A DNA stretch of 64,000 nt from Cladochytrium replicatum (GCA_025526935.1 JAHLKD010000123.1:2501-66500), one strand, 5' to 3'. Counted from the first letter of the stretch, positions 23,634-37,245 are shown. Numbers and translations: made by a program. Notes: generated by a model from the letters alone, not told the origin.

Positions 23634-24230
23634 ATGGATATGCGATTTCAGCACAGTCTTCTCCGGGCAGCGACCTTCCCGGAAGCTATCTTCGCATTGC
23701 GATTGCAATTGCTGTTCTTGCTTGCCTTAATCAGCTCCCCTGTGCAAAGCGTGGCGGGTCAAACGGATCGGGTGCATCGTCTGCGGAGGTGGTTCAAGCC
23801 GCTCCGGATTGAGCTGCATAGAGGTAAAGTAGCCGCAATAACACACGATCACCTGTGCTCAAAGAGAATGTCAACAGAAATATGAGCCGGGAGAACCCTC
23901 AGCGAGATTCGATTCGACCAGCTTCCACATCTCGCTGTGCAGTGGCTCCGAATCGAACGACTTCGTTTTCATCAACGGCGATATGTTTGAATGCTCTCTG
24001 AAATTTCTCTGTACTGCACTTGCAACCCCAACGGCTTCATTCGTTACTGCCGACAATACTTGTTTCGCCGGGGTACATTTGTCTATGACTACGACGGAAA
24101 TTATTATTCCTGCAAGGATCTTCACGAAATCTCGGTTTACTCGCCAGTGAAAACGCGGGGTTGTCGCGTGGAGCAATTATCGGGATTGCGGTCGGCGTTC
24201 CCGCAAAAGTTCTCGTGAAGGAGTGGATTT
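23634..24230 (+). CDS. Possible small secreted or membrane protein (uncertain, may be decayed)
   Basis: An ATG at 23634 begins MDMRFQHSLLRAATFPE and is followed by a hydrophobic segment (LLFLLALISSPVQSVAG), like a signal peptide or anchor. Downstream, Cys-containing sequence (FHISLCSGSESNDFVFIN) lies in another phase, reachable through a short intron of about 43 nt after 23823. A third-phase block near 24150-24225 reads SRGAIIGIAVGVPA, a typical single-pass membrane segment. I could not join all blocks cleanly, so this may be a gene with undetected introns or a relic. Confidence 0.3.
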
Positions 24231-24256
24231 TTTATGGTTAGTCCTAAATCCACTTA

Positions 24257-24277
24257 GGGTTAGTTAGCAACTAACCC
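24257..24277. repeat. Short perfect inverted repeat
   Basis: A 9-bp perfect stem (gggttagtt and aactaaccc) with a 3-base loop lies in AT-rich intergenic DNA. It could form a hairpin. It sits just past the possible secreted-protein frame. The rest of 24230-24690 shows nothing else. Confidence 0.6.
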
Positions 24278-24696
24278 AAAAAGTGTGTCCGCAAAATTGT
24301 GTCATCTATGCAATGATAATCAGGTTGAAATTGTTGGAACACTCATCGCTTGTATTGATTTAAGTACAGACACATATGATTGTTTAAGTCATGAAGAGTG
24401 AGGTAATCAGATAATTCCATGGTGCAGATTTAACCACAAAACGTGTGTAGATGTGAAGTTCCAAGATCAGGAAGGAGAAAGAAGACAACCACGAGGTCGG
24501 AATCAAAAGTTTTGTTCGTCATTTACAACTTATTAGTTTCTCGAGAAGAAATGCCGGGGGAATGATTCCACACTGTCCAAAACTCGGTTTGTGAAATGAA
24601 TGTTATACTTTTCCAATAGATTTGGAGTAAGAGAGGCACTTGGCTGTTGTTTCGATTGGGTTCCACGCATCAGGAAAGGTAGTTATTCTGGTATTA

Positions 24697-25967
24697 TCAC
24701 TGGACGCTCAAGATGTCGAGCAGCCTCTCAAACAAGCTTTTTGTCGCAAAGTCGTCCTCCGCCAAAAAGTTCCACAGCGTCCCATCCGTGATGCTCTGCG
24801 GAATCAGCCTCCCACGACGAAGGAGGTCCCGAGCGAGAATGTGATCACAAAGCTGGAGGTAGCACTGTAGAGAGTAGCGGAGTAGACGAGAAGAACGGTG
24901 GTACGCGATATATCCAAGGGCACCAGAGACAGCCTGCGCGACCGCTTCGACGCGCTCTAGACGAAAGTTGCAAACGTAAGAGAGTCCAAAGTTGTCTTGC
25001 AAGATTTTGAGTATGATGAAAGTTGAGTATGATTGTGCGAGCTCCGACCCTTCCGTCATCATTCGCAAGGCGAGCGGGATCATCTCCGTGCTTAAAAGTT
25101 GGGAGACTACTGCAAGTTCGTTGTACTAACCCACAAGTGATGGTCAGCTTTGGATGGCGGAATCACGAGAGAGCACTCACCTTTAACAATTCGATAATGA
25201 TTTCCATGGTTGCAACCCTGACATTCTCGTACGATTCAGTTCGGCTGGGTGGTTGGAGCAACGGAATGAGAGCCGGAATATATTGAGCTGTAATCACAAT
25301 CCTTTGGGCTCAGTCCTGAATTGCACAGGCATATCACGAAGGCCTACCATTGAAAATTTGGGCACTACTTTGTGGACTCGCGGCAATTGCGCGGAATAAA
25401 CCGAGTACATTGCAAACACGGTAAGACACTCGAGAACTTAGAGCTGGTGGGTCAAGCAAACGATAGACATCAAATATTTCGTCGAGCAGAGCAGCCATGA
25501 CGCCTGAAAATGTTTCAGCCTAAATTTTCGCTGTACAAGGCGTTGCACTCACCGCATGTGTTCCACAACGCAGGTCCAAGATCGTGTACCCATTCCTTCC
25601 TTCGGAGTAGTTCTACCATCGCCGCGTCCCTCCTCATCGGGCTTCTCAAATCAGAAACGAGCTGGAGCATGCTCGCTTTCGCGGATACAACTTGCTGCAT
25701 TTTGTTTATTGGGCTGTTTGCGAAGCCCCTCTGGCGGATCATGGGTGTTGAAACTAGCTCAGGCACTGCTTGTTTCAGATAAAACTCCTGCTGGATGGCA
25801 GTCACTGGTTGGGGGATGTAATGCACTGGAGTGAGCCATGGAACGGCTGGAGTGTTGGCCCAATCGTAATAAACATAGGGAGGTAGCTGCTGGATCTGCT
25901 GCTCAACTTGGCTTGGGTACCCTTGTTGAGGAGTCCACTGTGGTTGCGGTTGCGTAGGAGGCGGCAT
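24697..25967 (-). CDS. CCR4-NOT complex subunit 9 (CNOT9/Rcd1/Caf40)
   Basis: This subunit is an armadillo-repeat scaffold of the CCR4-NOT deadenylase, acting in cytoplasmic mRNA decay and translational repression. Four exons on the minus strand (25967-25553, 25503-25348, 25287-25177, 25109-24697) give 364 residues. The N-terminus (about 85 residues) is Pro/Gln-rich. The Rcd1 domain follows, with LVSDLRSPMRRDAAMVELL, VPDLAP-like VHDLGPALWNT, RVSYRVCNVLGLFRAI, LLSTEMIPLALRMMTEGSEL, FIILKILQDNFGLSYVC and SLQCYLQLCDHILARDLL. I chose ATG 25967 over an upstream in-frame ATG at 26105, because the extra 46 residues look like leader DNA. Intron 3 needs the donor gtgctc instead of the stronger overlapping gtgagt to keep phase. 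Confidence 0.9.
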
Positions 25968-26238
25968 GTTCCCACCGTCGTCAAGCAACCAAACCTCGAG
26001 ACACGACCGCGTATTCCCACGCACTGCCTCAAAGGATGTAACAAAGCACAAGAAAATGAGACTGGTGTAATTTCTTTTTGTTCTGAATAAATCTTGTATC
26101 GACATTGTTAGATTACATGACCAGTTATAATTTCTTTCTTCTGAAAAGATCTTATATCGATATTGTTAGATTTATACGTGTTTTAACTAAAAACAAAAAC
26201 TCAAACATAGATCAAAAACAATCTCCTCATTGGTCTTT

Positions 26239-29200
26239 CTAGCCAGATCCGGTTTCTCCCCCCTCTGCGGCTTTCTCTCCTTCCACTGCAACTCCAGCTG
26301 TAGAATTCCCTGATCTTCCTCCCACAATCTCAAATCCTGACACCCCAGACCCCAGTGACGAAACTTCGTCATCAACCTCATCCTCATCTTCTCCTTCTGC
26401 TTCTTCCTCTACCTCAGCTTCAGCAGCCGCTGCGATCTGCTTCGCTCGCTTTCTCGAAGCCACCGCTCGCTTACGGAGATCCGTTGTTACGATTAGCCAG
26501 TCATACATGTGATGCGCGGGAACGGATCCACGTTTTCGAACATCGCCAGGAGGAATCGCTGAAGTAAAAGGGCAGGAGCTTGGTTAGTATTTGAAGCGAG
26601 TAGAGTGAGAACATTGGAGAAAACGTACATTTGAGAACTTTTTGGACACGGCGGAATCGCATCCTTTTGTGGATGGCGGTTGGATCAAAGGCAATCATAT
26701 CCTTCAGAAGATCCATGTTTACAAACTAGAAATCAAAGCTCAAAGTGAGAATGATATGACCGAAGGATTTCCACTAATCTCACCTTGACAGCATCCGACC
26801 ACTTTTTCACTGTAACACAGGTTTAGGTTTCAGTGCAAGACCGCATATGCTCAAAATACTTCTCACCTTCCTTTGGGAGCTTTCCAAACACATATAACAC
26901 TCCTTTTATGATCTTGTGAACTGTCAGCGGTGGCTTCCTGTAACTTCGCAGCTCCGAAATCGCCGCCGAATCTAGACTTCCCAGCGCTTCTCTTGCACTC
27001 AGTAGCATTAGCTTCGGGAAAAGCATCGTCCGTCTAGCAACCTCATCGATCGACTCTCCATCTAAACTTGCTATTATTAACCAACTTGTCGTGCGATTAT
27101 TTTCACTCACCAAGGTCCTTGGATGTCCCTCGCCGACCGAATGATTCACCTTTGATCATCTCCACCGCATCGCCAACGACTTTCTCAAACATCTTTGCTT
27201 CATTCTCAACAACTGCGGCAGCAGTTGTAGGCGTCGTTGCTGCAGAACCATCACTTGACTCATGTGCAACGAGCTTCAGAACTCCGACGAGAACAGCCTT
27301 GTTGTCGAAGATCGGTACGGCGACCACGTCGGCGGATCCAGCGTTAGTTGACTTCGCCGTAACTTTCTGCTGTTCGATCGCAGCCTGGTAAAGATACTCA
27401 CTAAAATCTCAAAACTCAGGGGATGAATGTTCTAGTGTTTGCGCATATGTCTTACCTGTTCTCGTCTCGCTTAAGCACAACCAATCCGTCAAGACTCATC
27501 AGATAAGCGGATTCCGAAGATCCAGACTCGGACCGATCCTGATCGCTTGCGGTTGTCGGTCTGGCTACTGCCGCGACGTTCAAGAGCACGATATCCTTCT
27601 GCCCTGAGCTGCGCTCGACAATGTACAGATCAACGTCTACTTCACCAGACTCTCGGGTAAATTGGGCCACGCTCTGTGCAAGCAACACAAGTTTCGCACG
27701 GGCGTCGGCAAGCTCGATGAGTCGAGTCACAACCATCGACATTTCCTAACAACACAAAAACCAAGACTCTTTTTCACTGATCGACGAACACAAAAAATGA
27801 ATACCTTCAAGAAAAACACGTCCAACTGATTAAACGGCTTCGACCCATCGCCTTCGACTCTGACCATCTCAACAGCAAAAACTCCAACAGTTCTCCCAAA
27901 CTCTCCCACCGTCGCCATCGGGACGGCAACATACTCCACACCGTCCACCTCCTTCGCCAACACTCCGGCATTCCCACCAAATGTCTCCGCGTCCGAGTTG
28001 CCCATGGTTCCAACAGGCACCTTTGCCCCAATATCCACTTCACCACCTTCACTGCAAGCAACATATCTTAGCACTTTTGCTCCACCCTCTTCCGCATCCT
28101 CTTCCTCCAAACTGATCCGCCCACGAGCTACAGTGCTCTCGTGGATCTCCTTGAGCGCCCTCACAACAACATCCATAGCCTCACCGCACACTTTCGAAAC
28201 ACCAAGATCCCATCGCCCAACCAGCGCCTCGACCTCCTCTCGTGCCTTGGCCTCAACTTTCTTCCTCTCCTCGCTTGACGGATCCACGTGTGGAGCAGCT
28301 ATCGCCTCTTCACCTTCCGCTGTAGCACCATCCCCACGCTCCTCTTTCTCACCCAAGTCCTTGGCTTGCTGCCCGACTCCAGAAAACGCTTTCCTTAAAC
28401 CTTCAACAACGGCTCCAAACTCCGCATCCTGCAGCCCCGCAAACACCCCTTTCAAATGCCCCACAAATTCCTCCCTCCCCACCCGCTTCGTCATCAACGT
28501 CCGCGCCATTACAGGGAACTTGCACCGTGCAAGTACGTCCAGCATACCATGGTCGACGCCCATCTCCGGATCCCCAAGCACCAAATCAATCCCACCATTC
28601 AACTTCCTCACCAGGACCCCGTTTTCCCCCTCGTCCTTCGTGATCGACTCGTACAACCCTTCAAGAACCACCCCTCGTCTCGCATCGACCTCCGCCTCCC
28701 TCGCCGTCCTCGTCGTCCTCAGCCCCTCCTCAATCACGCCGCGAACGCCTCCAATCACCCCAACAGTGCCCTCGTACCCCAGCGCACCCACAAACCGTCC
28801 AAAGTACCATTCCCTGTACTGACCCTCAGCGTCGGCCCAGGACCCTCCAACCCCGCCCACAAACTCATCCCACAGACTCCTCACCAAGAAACTCGACACC
28901 TCGCCTTTTTCTGCGCCTGTTTCCTCGACATCGTCACCACCGGCTTTCGTCGTCACGTTCTCAAAGATCTGGCCGAGCACCTCGCGCCAGTTTGCGCCGA
29001 CGCCGAGCTCGACGAGCTCGCTCTCGCGGGGGTAGTAGAACGCCCTTTCGAGTGCGCCGCGGATGGCGTCCGATTCGACCTTGACGCGGTCCAGGATCGC
29101 GCAGATGAGGATGTTGATGTCGTCGACCGAGAACGTGGCAAGCTCGGCCTGTTCGGCTTCGTCGTCGGTGTTTTCGTCGGTGGTCGGTGGGACGGTGAGG

Positions 29201-30606
29201 TGGACGAGTGTGTCGACGAAGTGCTTGAGGGAGTACTTCGCATTTGGGAGATCAGGGCCGAGAGACGGTGACGAAATCCCCCGCACAAGGGCATTGGTGG
29301 ATTGGGAAGGAGTTACTTGAGTGGTGAGGGAAGTAACAGCAGTCGCGGACTCTCCGGTCGACGTTGGTGGAGCATGGATCCCAACGAGCCGAGTGAGCAG
29401 CTCATCGATCTTGTTTGGAAGTGTTTCGAGCGCAAGCACGTTCGTGTCGTCCAAAGTCGATTTCACTCCTTCGATCTGGAGCAACCGAAGTTTTGTCAGA
29501 ATGATTTTTAGCTCAAGTTTTAGCCTCGCCCACCACTTCCGAATGAGTCAAGTATCCAGGGTTAGTCCTAAACAACCGCCCCGTCCATTCAGTGAAGCAA
29601 GTTGCCCAAAGTTCACCGAAGGTCTTTTGTTTTTCCGCCCTCGCAGCATCCTTGATCGCTTTCAGCCGTGCTTCCTCACGAGCCTTTTCGAGCTGCTCTG
29701 CGTACTTTCTCGCCCTGGCGTTGGTCTCGAGCTCGAGGAGACGGGCTTTGAGTGTAGATGCGGCGAGCGCGAGGGATTGTGCGTAAGGGGATGCATTGGC
29801 GAGCGCGGTCGGCGTTGTGGTGTACCGCGGGTTGTGTCTGTACAGATATTGTGCTGTGGGGACAAGAATAGTTTAGAGTAACAGAAATAAAGAGTCAGTC
29901 GGTGCGCAAGCACCATTTAGAGCCCAACAAGGGGGTTTCTTTATTCTTTTAATGGGCGCTTCGCGCCGTGCTTAGGCTCGCTCCGGGAGTGTTCTTCCTG
30001 TTCCACCGCTTCGGGGTGTTCTATCGGCAGCTTTGCGCCGTCCTTCATCACGCTCCATGGTCACTTACCAGTCCAATTGATTGGATCAAAGGACAGCTGC
30101 GAAGGGCGAAGTGGATCCAAGTTCCCTAGAGATCCATAGAGATCCGGTTTCCCGGAAAGACTCTGATCGTTGAGTGCCTGATCGAGTTCCGCCTGCGACG
30201 TTGAAGTTGAAGTCATCCTCAAGAGACCACCGATTTCTCTATCAGAGTCTCCATCTCGTGTACCATCCCCACTCTCAATGACGATCATCTCGTCTTCTGT
30301 CTCATCCACGACGAGATCACGCTTCTCAACTTCTCTGAGGAGATTTTCTAGAGCGAGGATGGCTGTAGGAAGTGTAGATTCAACGAGGTAGGCTCGTGAT
30401 TCCACAGCAAGGTCTGAACATTGGAGGAATTCTTGGGCGAGAGTGCGGATGGCAAGGTTTCTGATCTCCGAGTCGGAGAGGGAGGGTCTTTGACTGCGTG
30501 ATGATTTCGACGACGACGATCGTGAAGAGAGCAGCGAATGCGAGTGAATCGAGTGAGCAGATTGCGGCAGGGACGCGCGCAAGTCTTTGTGATTCTGGGA
30601 GAGCAT
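26239..30606 (-). CDS. Large GAF-like / dynein-stalk-like protein, probably flagellar
   Basis: Nine exons on the minus strand (30606-30069, 29853-29577, 29524-27805, 27745-27456, 27400-27111, 27061-26867, 26809-26784, 26725-26629, 26558-26239) sum to exactly 1251 codons. Residues 35-110 hold a helical segment (LAIRTLAQEFLQ, YLVESTLPTAILALENLL), like Dpy-30/RIIa-type motifs of axonemal proteins. QYLYRHNPRY and a charged coiled coil follow. Two GAF-like beta-rich modules lie at about 690-840 and 850-1040 (EYVAVPMATVGEFGRTVGVF and DVVAVPIFDNKAVLVGVLKL). The last part resembles the dynein heavy-chain stalk (YRKPPLTVHKIIKGVLYVFG, then KKWSDAVK, MDLLKDMIAFDP and HHMYDWLIVTTD). The tail is acidic. 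The layout recalls EFCAB5-like axonemal proteins, from memory only. No AAA motor is present. Confidence 0.75.
29880..30060. repeat. GC-rich hairpin-containing insertion inside an intron
   Basis: The first intron of the flagellar-type gene is 215 nt, whereas most others in the window are 50-75 nt. The extra sequence contains short stems: ggtgc-gcaa-gcacc near 29900, ggcgc-ttc-gcgcc near 29955, and paired cggcagctttgcgccg elements near 30010. It looks like a small inserted repeat or hairpin element tolerated in the intron. Confidence 0.5.
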
Positions 30607-31035
30607 TTTGTACAGAATCTCAACACGTGTTGATTGAATAATTAACTAAATATTTGACAATGTCACAGTAGATTTGTTATCTGGAATAAATAAATGGCAG
30701 CATTGGGCTAGTCACGAATTACGTCGAAATCGTTGTCGTAATCTGGTGGATCCGGCGGGTGGATCGGATCCACTCGGTGACGCACAAAAATAATAATTGA
30801 AAACGAAATATTTTCGTTCACACGAAAAACTTTAAAGTCGCGGGGTTGTGGGGATCGCTGACCCATGAATCTGTGCCGTTCCGTTGCGTAGTAGCGCTGA
30901 CTCCGTTGACTAGCTATTATTTGGTTTTGTTTCCGTGGACTCTGTTCCCCCCTGTCTTATATTTGAGCAATCAAACCCCTGAAGCTGTCCAAACTCAATC
31001 TGAGATCATCGCAGAGTACCTCAAAAAATTAAAGG
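30607..31035. promoter_or_regulatory. Divergent intergenic region: flagellar-type gene / alpha-arrestin
   Basis: About 430 bp between divergent starts. It includes AT-rich DNA at 30620-30700, a gtggatcc-containing direct repeat near 30745-30775, and an A-rich block near 30790-30830. No assignable factor site is seen. Confidence 0.4.
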
Positions 31036-33099
31036 ATGCACATGCCATCGCTAGCCCTTCCAACGGCGTCTTCGCCGTCAACATCGCCAGCAGTCTCCCC
31101 TCAGCAGTCGCATTCCAACCTGCTCTCCTCGTTCGTGTCGGCCGTGAAGAAACGTGCCTCGAATGTGAACCTCACCACACAACAATCTCACAAGCAGCAA
31201 CAGCAACCAGATACCCCTCTTCTGCTCGAGTTCCTACCCCTAGACGGCGAGCTCGACAGCAATTCTATCAGGACAATCGTAGATGGCGTTGCTGGTAAAT
31301 ATTAAGAGTCTGCATTGACCGCCCTTTCTGTGTTAATTCCAACCAATGCGCTGCACAGGGGCCGGCCAAATGGTATTGAAAGGAAGAGTCCGCATCACAA
31401 ACCACTACCACCACCCTATACCCGTCTCGTTCAAGTCCCTCGAACTTACATTGAAAGGGGATGCCACTATTACATTGCCCGACAGACCGTACACCCGCAC
31501 AACCGAACTTATCAACCATACCACCAAAATTATCGATCCGCTGAACGGTGACCTCCCTGTCAAGATAATGAATCCTGTCACTCCGCCGAAATCCATGGAC
31601 TCGCGACCTTCTTCGCCCCACCAGCCCGACCTAGCCTCTTCAACTGCTCAGGAGTTCTATTTCCTCGTCGAGCTCCCTGAATCCATCACCTCAAAGTTAC
31701 CGCCGTCCGCATGCGTCCCTCTACGATCGTACAACCTCGTGGTTCGTTATCAGATCGTTGCGGCAATTCGGGGCATCGATATCTACGCGGATCCCACAAC
31801 GCCCATCGAAAGCAGTCCGCTTCCCATTGTCATTGAACGGACCTATGCGCCTTTACTCGATCACTTATCGTTCTACCCGAATCGCATCCACGAAATCACG
31901 GATGAATACGAGAAGGTGGGAAAAAGAGAATTTAGGACCCTCTGGGGAGCGAGAGAATATCATAGTACTCATGCACTGTGTTATTTCCCAAAAACCACAA
32001 ATTCACATCCAGCTTGCACCCTGATGGATCAATCCTGAGAACCTTCTCACAAACATTGTTTATCTCTTTTGGCAGGTGCAATATCACATCCGAGTACCGA
32101 AGGTTCTTCTACCGGGTGGTCGTCTGGATATGTCATACCACTTCTCCCGGACGAGCAAGAACTCCCAGACCCCTCCGAAACCCACTACCCGCCTCTTCAT
32201 CGACGACCACGCTCCCCGTCGCCTCGAGCTCACTGTTAGCGAAACCATGACACTCTACGACCAGAACGGTGACGAGCTCGCTGTCATCAAGAATTCCATC
32301 CGGCCGCTGGTCCTCAGTTACAACCGCTTGACCGGGAAAGGCTGGGATGGTCCATGCAAGGTATCACAAACGCACACCAAAACAATCACAGTAGCATAAC
32401 ACACGTACATATTCGCAGGTCGCCATCCGTCTTCCCGTATGGTCCCCCCTGAACCCCGAAATCCCCTCAACCAACATTGTCAAAAATCCGCGTGCAGTCG
32501 AAATCCTCAACGCAACCCACACCCCCTTCTCCCTCTCCCACCCAAACATCCTCCCAACCCAAGACCCCGCCACAACCCTCACAGCGACAACCTACACCAT
32601 CTCGCACACGATTGACATCGCCCTCGTCGTCGTCGAAACCTTCCTCGTGACCCGCACGCACTCCATCCCCATCACCGTCCTGTCCTCCTCCAAATCCTCG
32701 CCCTCGTCCCACGCTTTCGAGTCGCTCATGCGGTCGCTGGGCGGTGTAGGCGCGCAGAGCTTCGCGGATATGCCCCCGCCCGAGAACGAGCGGAGTAACA
32801 CCGACCCGATCGAGTACGAGGTGCTCGAGTACGAATCGATATTGAGGGCTAGGGAGAGGAATTTCGAGGACGACGAGGCGTGGGCGGCGGTCCCACCGCC
32901 CGAGGAGGGCGAGGAGAGCGGCAAGAGGGCGCTGGAGGTGTGCAGGGACCTCACGCCGAGTTATTCGTTGAGCGCGTACTTGTTGAGGGAGGAGGCTGGG
33001 AGGATGGCGGGTGTGCCGCCGACGGGTGAGGAGGACGCACGGTCAAGCGGCGGCGAGTCGGTTGAGAATACGGAGGACCGTGCGTCACCGCAATTGTAG
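31036..33099 (+). CDS. Alpha-arrestin (ART/ARRDC-like) domain protein
   Basis: Adaptors of this family link Rsp5/NEDD4-type ubiquitin ligases to plasma-membrane transporters for endocytosis. Four exons (31036-31294, 31359-31915, 32076-32360, 32419-33099) give 593 residues from ATG 31036. The arrestin-N-like half contains LLLEFLPLDGEL, then GAGQMVLKGRVRITN, FKSLELTLKGDATITLP and the long EFYFLVELPESI strand. The arrestin-C-like half has VQYHIRVPKVLLPGGRLDMSY, RLELTVSETMTLYDQNG and TYTISHTIDIALVVVETF. The C-terminal 130 residues are acidic and disordered. I see PPPEN and VPPPEE but no clear PPxY, so ligase recruitment is unproven. Introns are clean GT-AG. Confidence 0.75.
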
Positions 33100-34502
<1,403 letters not shown>

Positions 34503-34627
34503 ATTGAGGGTGAGCGAGATTTGTATTCACATACAGTTTCTTGAAGCACCCAGAGGTGCCAGAGCTGTTGTTTTTCTTAAACATTTACAGCTTCTGTCCG
34601 TGTCAAAGCCACTGATGCGTTGCCCAG

Positions 34628-36119
34628 ATGAAGGATCAGATCCCACTGGAAATCATAGAAAGAATCTTGGAATTGCTAGCAGACTGGGCTGGAAATCCGA
34701 GTCTCGCTTTCAGAATAGCTACCATTCTTCAATGGCCCCATTTGCGCGTGCGCTTAGTGCACCTCACCGGCACAATTGACAGAGCAAGCGGAATGGGCCT
34801 TGTTTCTGTGCTGGACCTCTTTCTCGAGAGCATCCTTGCCTCAAGAAATGCTCCAGATCAAATTCCTGCTCGAACCGAGCTACTCATTTACACCGATGCA
34901 GCCATCAACAACGCAAGCAGAAACGGACACACTGATGTCCTTCGCTGGTGGATGGGCAGCGGTTTACCACTCAAGTACAATATTTTGGCAATGAACAGTG
35001 CAAGTCAGAACGGCCACGTTGACGTTCTTCAGTGGTGGAAAGACAGCGGGCTCGATCTTCAGTTTAGCTCACTTGCAGTGGACTGGGCAAGCGAAAACGG
35101 CCATGAGGACGTCCTCCAGTGGTGGAAAGACTAGCGGTCTCAAGCACCACGGATCCTCCGAAATAAGCTTCCTGCTCGCGAGTCGGAACGGGCACGTTCC
35201 TGTCCTCGACTGGTGGAAAAACAGTGGATACCTGTTGAGTTGGGACAACAAGCCGATGTCTTACGCGAGCCAGAATGGCCACGTTGACGTTCTTCAGTGG
35301 TGGAAGGACAGCGGTTTGGAACTCAAATACGATTACGGGGCAATGACCAATGCGAGTGTGTACGGACAAATCGATGTGCTTCAGTGGTGGAAGGATAGTG
35401 GACTCCCGAATGAGTATCAAGACCGGATCCTGAACGTCGCGAGCAAATTGGGCAACGTCGATGTTCTAGAGTGGTGGAAAAACAGCGGTCTGAAACTCGT
35501 CTGGGACACCTCGGCGGTCCTCGAGCTCGGCCACCTCGAAGTTCTAGAGTGGTGGAACGCCAGCGGCCTTGATCTCAAATACGACGCGAATGCTATGAAC
35601 AGTGTAAGCGCGAACGGACGCGTTGATGTCCTCCAGTGGTGGAAAGACAGTGGTCTAGAACCAAAGTACGACGAAGCGGCACTGGACAACGCCAGTGCAA
35701 AGAATCATATTGCCGTGCTTCAATGGTGGAAAGACAGTTGCCTGGAAATCAAGTGGACCGAGAGCGCGATGGACACCGCGAGCATCAAGGGACACATTGA
35801 AACCCTTGAGTGGTGGAAGCACAGCGGTTTGGAATTAAAGTGGACGCACCACGCGATGAACTTTGCGAGCATCAATTGGCACATTGGTGTTTTACAGTGG
35901 TGGAAGGATAGCGGTCTTGAACTGAAGTGGACGGACATGGCGATGGATTATGCGACGACGGCCAAGCATGTTGCTGTACTTCAGTGGTGGAAGGACTCGG
36001 GTCTCGAACTGAAATGGACCAATAGGAGAATGTTTGATGCGGTGCCAGAGGTAAAGATCTGGTGGGAAGAGAGTGGTCTCAACGAGAGTGATACACATTT
36101 CTTGTCGTTGTACTGTTAA
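34628..36119 (+). CDS. F-box-like / WW-ankyrin-type repeat protein, copy A (one frame break)
   Basis: The head, MKDQIPLEIIERILELLADW followed by AGNPSLAFRIATIL, resembles an F-box-like helix pair. About 13 repeats of roughly 29 residues follow, with consensus A(M/I)DxASxNGHVDVLQWWKDSGLELKW; the ASxNGH core is ankyrin-like, and the WWKDSGL block is peculiar to this family. Such proteins could be ubiquitin-ligase substrate receptors or interaction scaffolds; that is inference. The frame is open to 35134 and resumes in the next phase. One extra T near 35133 turns WWKDSGL into WWKD-stop, and without it the span is 497 codons. Intronless. Three further copies and several remnants lie within 24 kb. 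Confidence 0.8.
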
Positions 36120-36534
36120 GCAGTGGGACATATGGATAGTGTCTTCAAATGTTCTATTACGACGTTGCATTACTAGAATCTGGCGCTGAAACAACACAAA
36201 ACACATTTGACCATTCCTATTCACAAATTTCCGTCTCTTGATATATAAACTTCATGCCATCCCCTCTCATTTCTCCTGATGGCAGAAGAATCTTCCGCCA
36301 CATGTTGCCCATCCAATACTACCATTACAGGTTTTATCTGAGCCTATTGCGATTTTTGTATTATTAGGTGAGCACGAATTTGAGTTCACTACTCCACTGT
36401 AACTTTCCCTACTTCCACAAACACCGATCCACCACACTATTCTTCAGATATTCACGAGGATGTTGGATTATGAACGTTACAGGACGCTATCACTGCAGTC
36501 ACTTCAACGAACATAAACATAACACACCACTACA
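36120..36534. other. Intergenic, nothing recognised
   Basis: 3' region of WW-ankyrin copy A. Low coding potential and no repeat seen until the inverted-repeat element begins. Confidence 0.3.
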
Positions 36535-37245
36535 TAACAGATAAGACTGGAGACATGCAGGATTTCTCTATGCGGGATGCAGAGAGACCTGTCGGTTATA
36601 ATTGTTAAGACGATAGCATTCGTTTACTCGGGAAGAGTAATATGTATTTATGACGGTGGAGACGTGTGTTCTATGTTGTTACCAATTATGGTAATAACAT
36701 GAACCTTATGTGGACAGAAAGCTCATATCCAGCAAAAATGTACCTTGTACATAATCAAAATCAAGCCACGATGAAGAAACACCTGTGCCGTGCCACTCCA
36801 TCGCACCATCCTAGCCTTGCTCCCCGCCCACCACGTCGCGCATCCACAATGCATACCGCCCAACCCCCTTACGCCATTACTTGAGGTTCATCTCCATCCA
36901 CTCTCCCACCCGCAGTTCTGCTGTACTGCCAGTCGAGCCAGGCCACAGTTCCCAATAAGAAAGTATTACTTTGATTATTAATAGTGCTTCCATCAGACAA
37001 TGGATTCTTTGTTCTTAAATGGCAACAAAGAAAACCTTTTAGACTGAAGTAACGCGTAATATAATTAATTTTACAACATAGATGACACGTAAGTACACGT
37101 TTCCACCATCATGGATACATTTTTCTCTTCCTAAGTAAATAATTGTTATCGCCTTAACAACTATAACCAACAGGTCTCTCTGCATCTCTCTGCATCCCGC
37201 ATCCTGCATTGAGAACTCCAGACGTCTCCAGTGTTGTGATTGGTC
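36535..37245. mobile_element. 0.7-kb element bounded by long inverted repeats (MITE-like)
   Basis: The left arm (about 36535-36700) and the right arm (about 37050-37245, reversed) share a series of matching blocks: tgcgggatgcagagagacctg, the 'cgatag-attcgtttactcgggaagag' region, 'acggtggagacgtgtgttctatgttgt', and a more diverged AT-rich inner end. The interior of about 350 bp has no convincing gene. A non-autonomous DNA transposon with long TIRs is the simplest reading; a pair of oppositely inserted LTR pieces beside the copia fossil is an alternative. No target-site duplication was established. Confidence 0.5.

Noticed and set aside
23871-24176. Minus-strand frame of 101 codons with a hydrophobic segment
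   Set aside because: Overlaps the possible secreted-protein gene. The hydrophobic stretch is probably antisense composition; no ATG context supports it.
27998-29271. Two long plus-strand frames (about 270 codons each)
   Set aside because: They are antisense to exon 3 of the flagellar-type gene, Pro/Ser/Thr-rich, and mirror its codon composition. The minus-strand model has domains and in-phase introns.
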